DNA of 5,137 bases. Origin: Flavobacterium psychrophilum. Its GTDB lineage: Bacteria; Bacteroidota; Bacteroidia; Flavobacteriales; Flavobacteriaceae. A program made the translations under genes and the position numbers. The notes under the pieces are model-generated. The model worked only from the letters and a program-made list of their open reading frames with translations. It had not been told where the DNA came from and did no database searches. Positions within the stretch are counted from its first letter, which is position 1. Each line of letters opens with the position of its first letter. Location: NCBI GenBank assembly GCA_945907225.1, contig CAMDSN010000123.1:1-5137 (forward strand). Reading direction: 5' to 3'. Below are positions 1 to 5,137 of this stretch, piece by piece.

Positions 1-33
1 AAATAGAAAAAAATAGAAAAAGTTATTATACAA

Positions 34-117
34 ATTAACACCCTATAATAACAATCATAAATTTAAATTTATTTAATTTTTTTTTATTGTTGTTTTTAAT
101 AAGTGTTAATAACAATC
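34..117. repeat. Short direct and inverted repeats in the rnr upstream region
   Basis: The 11-mer taataacaatc occurs at 46-56 and again at 107-117. The octamer attaacac at 34-41 is the reverse complement of gtgttaat at 103-110, so the two arms flank the palindrome and T-run between them. The pattern is directly visible. In DNA this AT-rich, part of it may be chance, and I assign no function. Confidence 0.35.
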
Positions 118-166
118 TTTCATAAAAGCTAAAAGTTATTTTTTAGATAAATCTTATTAGTTAATT

Positions 167-196
167 CTGATATCTTAATACTTCTTCGTAATTTTC
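167..196 (+). promoter_or_regulatory. Weak candidate promoter for the rnr operon
   Basis: The sequence TAATTTTC at 189-196 matches the Bacteroidota -7 consensus TAnnTTTG at all but the last base. Exactly 19 nt upstream lies CTG at 167-169, one base off the TTG -33 core. The -7 element ends 21 nt before the rnr start codon, which would give a short leader. Both elements carry a mismatch and the surroundings are AT-rich, so this is only the best candidate in the spacer. Confidence 0.3.
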
Positions 197-217
197 AACA
201 TTAATAGAAAAGATACA

Positions 218-2395
218 ATGAGTAATAAACACAAAAAATTAGGGAAAAATGAAAAAACATTTTCCGAAAAGATATTTAAAATACTATCAAAAAATGCCAA
301 TAAACCTTTTAACTATAAACAAATTGCTGCTATTTTAGAATTAGATGATACTAAAAGCAGAAACGAAATTATAAAAGATTTAAAAATACTTGCAGCTCAA
401 AAACTAATTATTGAATCCGAACCGGGAAAGTATTTAGTTAAAGCTTCCAGCCAACAATATTATGAAGGAGTTGTGGATATGACTTCTAGAAAAACAGGTT
501 ATTTTGTTTGTGATGAATTAGAAAACGATGTTTTTATTCCGTTTATAAACTTAAATCATGCTTTAGATGGTGATAAAGTAAAAGCTTATGTGTATGATAG
601 AAGAAGTTCCAGAAAACCGGAAGCAGAAGTAATTGAAATAATTGAAAGACATAAAACAGAATTTGTTGGTGTTGTTGATATTCAAAAGAATTTTGGATTT
701 GTAACTACTGCAAATGCTAAAATGTACACTGATATTTTTATCCCAAAAAATAAATTAGCGGAAGCTGAACATGGTGACGTAGTCTTAGTAAAACTAGAAG
801 ATTGGCCAGCTAAAGCAGATTCCCCTTTTGGTTCGGTAATAAAAGTATTAGGGAAACCTGGGGAGCATAATACAGAAATTCATGCCATTTTAGCGGAATA
901 TGGTTTGCCTTATGATTTTCCAATTGAAGTAGAAGCTTACGCGAATAAATTAGATACATCTATAACTCAAGTAGAAATAGATAAACGTCGCGATATGCGA
1001 AAAGTGTTGACGTTTACCATTGATCCAAAAGATGCAAAAGATTTTGATGATGCCTTATCTTTCCAAGTTTTAGAAAATGGGAATTATGAAATAGGGGTAC
1101 ATATTGCTGATGTTTCGCATTATTTAAATGAAGGAACTATATTAGACGACGAGGCTTATAATAGAGCAACTTCTGTTTATCTTGTTGATAGAGTTGTTCC
1201 AATGCTTCCGGAAGTGTTGTCAAATTTTGCTTGTTCACTGCGGCCAAATGAGGAAAAATATACTTTTTCAGCTATATTTCAATTGAATAACAAAGCAGAA
1301 ATTTTAGATTCCTGGTTTGGTAGAACTATTATTTTTTCTGACCAACGTTTTTCGTATGAAGAAGCGCAAAGTATTATTGAAACTAAAAGCAATATAATTC
1401 CGTCTGAAATTTCGTTAACAGGTGCAGCATATAAAGTTTCAGCTGAAATAGTTGCTGCCACTTTAAAACAAGATGAATTAGCTAAAATTCTACGAAGAAA
1501 AAGAATGGCAGACGGAGCAATTTCTTTTGATAAAGTAGAAGTAAAATTTAATTTAGATCAAAATTCGGAACCTATAGGTGTCTATTTTAAGCAGTCTAAA
1601 GATGCTAATCATTTGATCGAAGAATTTATGTTGTTGGCAAATAAAAAAGTAGCCGAATTTATAGGAAAACAAAAGAAAACTTTCATTTATAGAATACATG
1701 ATGAACCAAATGAAGATAAATTAATTAATTTACAGACTGTAATTTCTAAGTTTGGATATGCTATAAACATGAAATCAAAACAAGATATTTCAAAGTCATT
1801 AAATAAATTATTAATAGATGTTAATGGAAAAAAAGAACAAAATCTTGTAGACACATTAACGATACGAAGTATGAGTAAAGCAAAATATTCTACAGAAAAT
1901 ATAGGACATTATGGTTTGGCTTTTGATTATTACAGTCATTTTACTTCTCCAATTAGGCGTTATCCAGATGTAATGGTTCATAGATTATTACAATTTTATT
2001 TAGAAGGAGGTAAAAGCGTTTCTAATGAAGTTTATGAAGAGAAATGTGCACATTCAAGCAATATGGAAGGATTGGCCGCACACGCCGAGAGAGATTCTGT
2101 AAAGTATATGCAAGTAAAATACATGCAAGATCACAAAGACCAAGAATTTTTAGGAGTTATTTCTGGCGTTACCGAATGGGGAATTTATGTTGAAATAATA
2201 GAGAATAAATGCGAAGGTATGATTAGAATTAGAGAAATTAAAGAAGATTATTATACTTTTGATGAAAAACAATATGCTTTAGTTGGACAAGCAACACAAG
2301 CTATCTTACAACTCGGTGATGAAGTTTTTGTGAAAGTAAAAAATGCAGATTTAATCAAGAAACAATTGGATTTTAATTTTATAAAAAGGAAATAA
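218..2395 (+). CDS. rnr: Ribonuclease R, 3'-5' exoribonuclease
   Basis: This is a complete 725-residue RNase R of the RNase II/RNB family, which degrades RNA processively from the 3' end, including structured RNA, in the cytoplasm. The expected domains occur in order: an N-terminal winged-helix region (about 14-72), two cold-shock/OB domains (about 82-140 and 149-210), the RNB catalytic domain (about 255-595) and a C-terminal S1 domain (about 643-723). The catalytic motif TIDPKDAKDFDDAL spans 267-280. Its Asp269, Asp275, Asp277 and Asp278 correspond to the Mg-binding aspartates of E. coli RNase R (272, 278, 280, 281). HIADVSHY (295-302) and HFTSPIRRYPDVMVHR (574-589) are also intact. The protein is shorter than the 813-residue E. 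coli enzyme, largely because it stops just after S1, with only a short KRK end in place of the long lysine-rich tail. An in-frame stop at 176-178 and no other ATG after it support this start. It is the first gene of a probable three-gene operon. Confidence 0.97.
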   Translation: MSNKHKKLGKNEKTFSEKIFKILSKNANKPFNYKQIAAILELDDTKSRNEIIKDLKILAAQKLIIESEPGKYLVKASSQQYYEGVVDMTSRKTGYFVCDELENDVFIPFINLNHALDGDKVKAYVYDRRSSRKPEAEVIEIIERHKTEFVGVVDIQKNFGFVTTANAKMYTDIFIPKNKLAEAEHGDVVLVKLEDWPAKADSPFGSVIKVLGKPGEHNTEIHAILAEYGLPYDFPIEVEAYANKLDTSITQVEIDKRRDMRKVLTFTIDPKDAKDFDDALSFQVLENGNYEIGVHIADVSHYLNEGTILDDEAYNRATSVYLVDRVVPMLPEVLSNFACSLRPNEEKYTFSAIFQLNNKAEILDSWFGRTIIFSDQRFSYEEAQSIIETKSNIIPSEISLTGAAYKVSAEIVAATLKQDELAKILRRKRMADGAISFDKVEVKFNLDQNSEPIGVYFKQSKDANHLIEEFMLLANKKVAEFIGKQKKTFIYRIHDEPNEDKLINLQTVISKFGYAINMKSKQDISKSLNKLLIDVNGKKEQNLVDTLTIRSMSKAKYSTENIGHYGLAFDYYSHFTSPIRRYPDVMVHRLLQFYLEGGKSVSNEVYEEKCAHSSNMEGLAAHAERDSVKYMQVKYMQDHKDQEFLGVISGVTEWGIYVEIIENKCEGMIRIREIKEDYYTFDEKQYALVGQATQAILQLGDEVFVKVKNADLIKKQLDFNFIKRK

Positions 2396-2398
2396 AAA

Positions 2399-3064
2399 AT
2401 GAAAAATTTATTTTATACTCTAGTTTTAGTTTCTTCTTTTTCTTTTGGACAAATAGAAAGAGATTTGGGAGATTTTAGTAAAATTACCTCTTTTGACCGT
2501 ATAAAAGTTATACTTGTTTTAAGTGATCAAAATAAAATATTATTGGAAGGAGATGACGCATCAGAAGTAGAATTAATTAATAAAAACGGGGAATTAAAGG
2601 TAAGAATGCCAATAACAAAAATGCTTAACGGAGATAAAATTACTGCTACTATTTTTTTTAAAGAAATTTCCGAGGTTGAAGCAAATGAAGGCTCTGTAAT
2701 TTCGTGTATAGACCTTTTAAAATCGCTATCCTTTTCAATTATTGCTAAAGAAAATTCGGAAGTTAAATTATTTATTGACACAGAAAAATTGAGTGTCAAA
2801 TGCGCAAATAGATCAAAAGTAATTTTAGAGGGTAGCGCAACATATCAAGATGTTTTTTTAAACACAGGTGGTATTTATGAAGCTGAAAAATTAGAAACAG
2901 AATTAACTTCAGTTTCATGTAACGCCGGAGGAAATGCCAATATTAAGGCATCAAATTTAGTAGATGCGAAAATTAAGGCTGGTGGGAATATTACTATTTT
3001 TGGCAATCCAAAACAAATAAAGGAGAGCGTAATCGCAGGCGGTAATATTAAAAAAGCAGAATAA
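2399..3064 (+). CDS. Secreted head-GIN domain (DUF2807-type) protein
   Basis: This 221-residue protein has a signal peptide (residues 1-17: Lys2, a hydrophobic core, then SFSFG) with likely cleavage before Gln18. No lipobox cysteine follows, so it is probably periplasmic or exported rather than a lipoprotein. The mature part is rich in short beta strands. Its C-terminal half has three AGGN turns at 176-179, 194-197 and 213-216, spaced 18 and 19 residues apart, as expected for the stacked beta-helix fold of the head-GIN/DUF2807 family common in Bacteroidota. The family has no established biochemical role, and I see no catalytic motif. The start is well fixed: the gene lies in the same frame as rnr, separated by its TAA and one AAA codon. 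A Shine-Dalgarno-like AAGGA at 2386-2390 lies inside the rnr end, 8 nt before the ATG. Translation is probably coupled to rnr. The family call comes from fold pattern and context. Confidence 0.82.
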   Translation: MKNLFYTLVLVSSFSFGQIERDLGDFSKITSFDRIKVILVLSDQNKILLEGDDASEVELINKNGELKVRMPITKMLNGDKITATIFFKEISEVEANEGSVISCIDLLKSLSFSIIAKENSEVKLFIDTEKLSVKCANRSKVILEGSATYQDVFLNTGGIYEAEKLETELTSVSCNAGGNANIKASNLVDAKIKAGGNITIFGNPKQIKESVIAGGNIKKAE

Positions 3065-3073
3065 ATCTAGAGA

Positions 3074-3769
3074 ATGATACTATTAAAAGATATTTTATCA
3101 GCTATTCCGCTTGGTTTCTTTCTAAGCTTTATGATTGGACCCGTGTTCTTTGTGTTGCTTGAAACCAGTGTGGTCAAAGGTTTTAGAGCTGCAATTTTTT
3201 TCAATCTAGGAGTTGTTCTTGCGGACATTGTCTTTATTACAATAGCTTTTTTTAGCAGTTACCGCTTGATTCAAACTATAAAAGATGATCCAGCACTATT
3301 TATTTTTGGTGGTTTAGTGATGCTTACATATGGAATTATTTCATTTATTAATACTAGTAAAGAAGCTAATAAAACAAAAATTGATGAAGAAGATCCTATA
3401 GAATTAGCTAAAAATAATTACGTAACCCTATTTTTTAAAGGTTTCTTTTTGAATTTTATTAATATTGGAGTTTTGGGTTTTTGGCTGGCGATACTATTAA
3501 CAATTGGTCCGCAATTAGAGTTGAAAGCATCAAGAATGTTGACTTTTTTCTCCACATTAATTATAAGTTATTTTATAACCGATATTTTTAAAATATTACT
3601 TGCAAAGCAATTAAGAAGTAAATTAAATCCCAAAAACATTCTTTCAATTAAAAAGTTAATTAGCATAATATTAATTGTTTCAGGGATTTTTCTTTTGTCA
3701 CAGGGCTGGTTTCCCAAAGATCAAAAAATAGTAAACAAAGCCTTTGAAAAGATTGAGCAGAGAAATTGA
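3074..3769 (+). CDS. LysE-superfamily inner-membrane exporter
   Basis: This 231-residue integral membrane protein has about six hydrophobic segments (roughly 9-31, 39-61, 74-93, 119-145, 154-176 and 190-210). That matches the size and topology of LysE/RhtB-type exporters of amino acids and related small molecules. Family features include the conserved Gly-Pro in the first helix (Gly22-Pro23), the glycine-containing second helix ending in Asp51, a charged loop between helices 3 and 4 (about 94-118), and a KGFFLNFIN stretch at 122-130 opening helix 4. Residues 130-131 are Asn-Ile where many family members have Asn-Pro. The substrate cannot be read from the sequence. An in-frame TAG at 3068-3070, just upstream, makes this ATG the first possible one, 9 nt after the GIN gene stop. 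It is the last gene of the probable rnr operon and runs into the convergent tRNA-Cys terminator. Confidence 0.85.
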   Translation: MILLKDILSAIPLGFFLSFMIGPVFFVLLETSVVKGFRAAIFFNLGVVLADIVFITIAFFSSYRLIQTIKDDPALFIFGGLVMLTYGIISFINTSKEANKTKIDEEDPIELAKNNYVTLFFKGFFLNFINIGVLGFWLAILLTIGPQLELKASRMLTFFSTLIISYFITDIFKILLAKQLRSKLNPKNILSIKKLISIILIVSGIFLLSQGWFPKDQKIVNKAFEKIEQRN

Positions 3770-3803
3770 TTATATAAGTGCTGTAATGCTTTAAATTTTA
3801 AAT

Positions 3804-3834
3804 AAAAAAACCTCCAAAATAACTTGAAGGTTTT
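3804..3834 (-). terminator. Rho-independent terminator of tRNA-Cys, possibly bidirectional
   Basis: Read on the minus strand, AAAACCT, T, CAA, a 6-nt loop, TTG, G, AGGTTTT forms an 11-bp stem with one T-G wobble. It runs straight into a T-rich tail (seven consecutive T, counting the end of the stem). It begins 2 nt beyond the tRNA-Cys discriminator base. On the plus strand the wobble becomes a C-A mismatch and only four T end the stem, so it would be a weaker stop for the LysE operon, whose last stop codon is 34 nt before this feature. Confidence 0.85.
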
Positions 3835-3835
3835 G

Positions 3836-3906
3836 AGGCATCTTCCGGATTCGAACCGGAGTAGACGGTTTTGCAGACCGGTGCCTAGCCGCTCGGCCAA
3901 GATGCC
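3836..3906 (-). tRNA. tRNA-Cys (anticodon GCA)
   Basis: The minus strand folds into a full cloverleaf of 71 nt including the discriminator. The acceptor stem pairs GGCATCT with AGATGCC. The D arm has a 3-bp GCC/GGC stem and a GG-containing loop. The anticodon loop CTGCAAA carries GCA, reading UGC and UGU codons. The variable loop is 4 nt, and the T arm TCCGG-TTCGAAT-CCGGA is perfect. The discriminator is U73, the main identity base for cysteinyl-tRNA synthetase. The 3' CCA is not encoded (the next bases are CAA), so CCA must be added by tRNA nucleotidyltransferase. The outermost anticodon-stem pair is a C27-U43 mismatch. The gene is flanked by its own promoter match and a strong terminator. 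Confidence 0.97.
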
Positions 3907-3916
3907 AATTGGACGG

Positions 3917-3946
3917 CAAATATATAAAACAATTGATAATTAACAA
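3917..3946 (-). promoter_or_regulatory. Bacteroidota-type promoter for tRNA-Cys
   Basis: On the minus strand, TATATTTG (3917-3924) is a perfect match to the -7 consensus TAnnTTTG. A TTG -33 core (3944-3946) lies exactly 19 nt upstream, within the spacing known for Flavobacterium promoters. The -7 element ends 10 nt before the mature tRNA 5' end, so the primary transcript would carry only a very short 5' leader for RNase P to remove. The -33 core lies inside the AATTGATAATT repeat. Confidence 0.7.
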
Positions 3947-3962
3947 TTGATAATTGATAATT
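3931..3962. repeat. AATTGATAATT short direct repeats
   Basis: Three copies of the 11-mer aattgataatt lie at 3931-3941, 3945-3955 and 3952-3962, the last two overlapping. The offsets are 14 and then 7 nt, so the array behaves as a 7-nt periodic element with one 'aac' interruption. It fills much of the spacer between folB and tRNA-Cys and supplies the -33 core of the tRNA promoter. It has no coding potential and no sign of being a mobile element end. Confidence 0.75.
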
Positions 3963-3967
3963 TTTAG

Positions 3968-3984
3968 AATACGTAAATCGTATT
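3968..3984. other. Small stem-loop at the folB stop codon
   Basis: The arms aatacg (3968-3973) and cgtatt (3979-3984) are perfect inverted repeats around a 5-nt loop, and they overlap the last base of the folB stop codon. In the folB direction no T-run follows the stem, only CTAAAAATT, so it is a poor intrinsic terminator. It could instead protect the folB mRNA 3' end, or it may be chance. Confidence 0.4.
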
Positions 3985-4343
3985 TAACTTCGGCATTCTT
4001 CTATTTCAATAGTAACCGCTTCAACATCACCACCAATAGGCGGATTGAGTTTTGATACCGCTAAAAGAATTCTAGAAACAGAAGGGATTTCACTAAAAAT
4101 TCTGGTTATTATTCGGTGTGCTACATGCTCCAATAATTTGGACCGTATCGCCATTTCTTCGACTACTATTTTATTTAAATAAACGTAATCAACGGTGTCT
4201 TTGAGTTCGTCAGATTGAGAAGATTGCTTTAAGTTGCATTTTACCTCTAAATCTATTCGATAATCTGACCCTATACTTGCCTCTTCATTTAAGCACCCAT
4301 GAAATGAAAAGGTTCTTATGTTTTGCAGTCTAATAGTCCCCAT
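3984..4343 (-). CDS. folB: Dihydroneopterin aldolase (folate synthesis)
   Basis: This complete 119-residue FolB is of normal family length. It converts 7,8-dihydroneopterin to 6-hydroxymethyl-7,8-dihydropterin plus glycolaldehyde in folate synthesis, acting as a cytoplasmic oligomer. By comparison with the Staphylococcus aureus enzyme, the active-site residues are present: Glu21 (its Glu22) after the FHGCLNEE stretch, Tyr53 (its Tyr54) in DTVDYVYL, Glu72 (its Glu74) in LLEHVAHRI, and Lys98 (its Lys100) in SKLNPPIGG, the pterin-binding and catalytic lysine. The C-terminal IEIEECRS strand closes the fold. An in-frame TAA lies one codon before the ATG (4347-4349), so this start is the first possible one. 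No clear Shine-Dalgarno sequence is seen, as is common in this phylum. It is divergent from glnS and lies upstream of tRNA-Cys on the same strand, which has its own promoter match. Confidence 0.95.
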   Translation of the reverse strand: MGTIRLQNIRTFSFHGCLNEEASIGSDYRIDLEVKCNLKQSSQSDELKDTVDYVYLNKIVVEEMAIRSKLLEHVAHRIITRIFSEIPSVSRILLAVSKLNPPIGGDVEAVTIEIEECRS

Positions 4344-4358
4344 TTTTTATATAATTTA

Positions 4359-4389
4359 TTTTCTCAAGTTTAATTAGTTTTTGAGAAAA
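4359..4389. promoter_or_regulatory. 9-bp inverted repeat between divergent folB and glnS
   Basis: The perfect arms ttttctcaa (4359-4367) and ttgagaaaa (4381-4389) flank a 13-nt centre. As RNA in the folB direction this is a hairpin ending 15 nt before the folB start codon. As DNA it is a dyad that could bind a regulator. A competing pairing exists, because aagttt at 4366-4371 is complementary to aaactt at 4387-4392 and also at 4415-4420. Whether it acts as operator, leader hairpin or nothing cannot be told from one sequence. Confidence 0.5.
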
Positions 4390-4423
4390 CTTCAAACAGT
4401 AATCCGAAAACTCTAAACTTTTT

Positions 4424-4431
4424 TATCTTTG
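4424..4431 (+). promoter_or_regulatory. -7 promoter element of glnS
   Basis: TATCTTTG is a perfect match to the Bacteroidota -7 consensus TAnnTTTG and ends 17 nt before the glnS ATG, which implies a leader of only about 10-15 nt. No TTG lies at the expected 17-23 nt upstream, so the -33 half is not recognisable. On the opposite strand, 4441-4448 reads TATTTTTG, another perfect -7 match pointing toward folB, but it also lacks a -33 partner. Confidence 0.55.
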
Positions 4432-4448
4432 CTAAAATTACAAAAATA

Positions 4449-5137
4449 ATGTCAACAGAAGCTAAGTCTCTTAATTTCATAGAACAAATTATTGAAGAAG
4501 ATTTAAAAAAAGGATTATCAAGAGATCTATTACGTTTTCGATTTCCACCCGAGCCTAATGGTTATTTACATATTGGTCATGCTAGCGCAATTTGTTTGAA
4601 TTTCGGATTAGGAATTGATTATCAGGCCCCCGTAAATCTCCGCTTTGATGACACCAATCCAGCCAAAGAGGAACAAGAGTTTGTTGATGCAATAAAAAAA
4701 GATATTGAGTGGTTGGGTTTTAATTGGACTAATGAATGTTATGCTTCTGATTATTTTCAGCAGTTATTTGACTGGGCAATTGAATTTATCAAGAAAGGGA
4801 AAGCTTATGTTGATAGTCAATCATCAGAAGAAATCGCGCAGCAAAAAGGTACTCCTACTTCTCCTGGCACAGAATCTCCTTATAGGTCAAGGTCGGTAGA
4901 AGAGAATTTAGACTTGTTTACTAGAATGAAAAATGGGGAATTTGAAAAAGGAACTCATGTTTTGAGGGCTAAAATTTCTATGGGCGCTAATAATATGTTA
5001 ATGCGCGACCCTATTATGTACAGAATATTACACGCACATCATCACAGAACTGCTAATGATTGGTGCATTTATCCAATGTATGATTGGGCTCATGGCGAAA
5101 GCGATTATTTAGAACAGATTTCACATTCTTTTTGTAC
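4449..5137 (+). CDS. glnS: Glutaminyl-tRNA synthetase, N-terminal part
   Basis: The first 229 codons are open to the window edge; the rest of the gene lies outside. This class I synthetase charges tRNA-Gln with glutamine in the cytoplasm. The N-terminal Rossmann fold shows the family signature [15 protein letters not shown] at 31-45, with the HIGH ATP-binding motif at 41-44, followed by LRFDDTNP (64-71), DIEWLGF (85-91), [12 protein letters not shown] (143-154), LRAKI (172-176), MRDPIMYRI (185-193) and [23 protein letters not shown] (205-227). This pattern aligns well with E. coli GlnRS. Asp67, Tyr211 and Cys229 correspond to E. coli Asp66, Tyr211 and Cys229, which lie in the glutamine pocket, so this is a glutaminyl rather than a glutamyl enzyme. 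The KMSKS-type loop (VMSK in E. coli), the anticodon-binding barrels and any C-terminal extension are out of view. The ATG gives an N-terminus the same length as in E. coli. A -7 element ends 17 nt upstream. Confidence 0.96.
   Translation, partial: MSTEAKSLNFIEQIIEEDLKKGLSRDLLRFRFPPEPNGYLHIGHASAICLNFGLGIDYQAPVNLRFDDTNPAKEEQEFVDAIKKDIEWLGFNWTNECYASDYFQQLFDWAIEFIKKGKAYVDSQSSEEIAQQKGTPTSPGTESPYRSRSVEENLDLFTRMKNGEFEKGTHVLRAKISMGANNMLMRDPIMYRILHAHHHRTANDWCIYPMYDWAHGESDYLEQISHSFC

Larger units (their letters stand above)
1..217. other. AT-rich non-coding leader upstream of rnr
   Basis: No coding region of useful length is visible here on either strand. The stretch opens with a perfect 10-nt tandem repeat (aaatagaaaa at 1-10 and 11-20). 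It also holds a 16-nt perfect palindrome at 57-72, followed shortly by a run of nine T at 77-85. That arrangement resembles a terminator only loosely, because the palindrome has no G or C and no loop. An 11-nt direct repeat and an 8-nt inverted repeat lie between 34 and 117 (listed separately). The end of any gene to the left lies outside the window, so I cannot say whether this is a promoter-only spacer or also holds an upstream terminator. Confidence 0.6.

Noticed and set aside
57..85. Palindrome plus T-run as a rho-independent terminator of an upstream gene
   Set aside because: The stem has only A and T and no loop, so it would be unstable as RNA, and no upstream gene end is visible.
1279..1461. 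60-codon minus-strand open frame inside rnr
   Set aside because: It lies wholly within the RNB catalytic domain coding sequence, has no recognisable motif and is best explained as a shadow of rnr.
2527..2799. 90-codon minus-strand open frame inside the GIN gene
   Set aside because: It is antisense to a gene with a clear signal peptide and beta-helix pattern. No promoter or family resemblance is visible.
3931..3962. Possible CRISPR or attachment site next to the tRNA
   Set aside because: The repeat unit is only 7-14 nt with no distinct spacers, no copy of the tRNA 3' end is present nearby, and no integrase gene is in view.
4441..4448. Perfect minus-strand -7 element TATTTTTG pointing to folB
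   Set aside because: It abuts the glnS start codon, has no TTG partner at 17-23 nt, and A-runs before flavobacterial start codons produce such matches easily. It is noted under the glnS -7 entry but not called as the folB promoter.
4705..4899. 64-codon plus-strand open frame inside glnS
   Set aside because: The overlapping frame encodes well-conserved GlnRS motifs, so this is an out-of-frame shadow.

Overview
The window is AT-rich throughout. Its gene content and its promoter style (TAnnTTTG -7 elements rather than sigma-70 -35/-10 boxes) point to a member of the Bacteroidota, most likely a Flavobacterium or a close Flavobacteriaceae relative. This assignment rests on gene families and promoter motifs read by eye, not on any database search.

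Layout from left to right. Bases 1-217 are AT-rich non-coding DNA with short repeats and a weak candidate promoter. Three tightly packed plus-strand genes follow, probably one operon: rnr (RNase R, complete), a secreted head-GIN (DUF2807-type) protein starting 3 nt after the rnr stop, and a LysE-superfamily membrane exporter starting 9 nt after that. A minus-strand unit then converges on them. Read in its own direction it is folB (dihydroneopterin aldolase), a 77-nt gap with an AT-rich repeat and a good promoter match, tRNA-Cys(GCA), and a rho-independent terminator whose hairpin is nearly symmetrical and faces the end of the LysE gene. Finally, glnS (glutaminyl-tRNA synthetase) runs off the right edge and is divergent from folB across a 105-nt spacer that holds a 9-bp inverted repeat and a perfect -7 element.

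These are mostly housekeeping functions: RNA turnover (rnr), folate synthesis (folB) and translation (tRNA-Cys, glnS). The head-GIN protein and the LysE-type exporter have unknown substrates or partners, and no pathway obviously joins them to RNase R beyond shared transcription. I see no mobile element, CRISPR array, defence system or broken gene. I do not think the window holds a new biological system. The points most worth a second look are the folB-glnS inverted repeat, the tRNA-Cys promoter whose -33 element sits in a small repeat, and the rnr/GIN/LysE operon.
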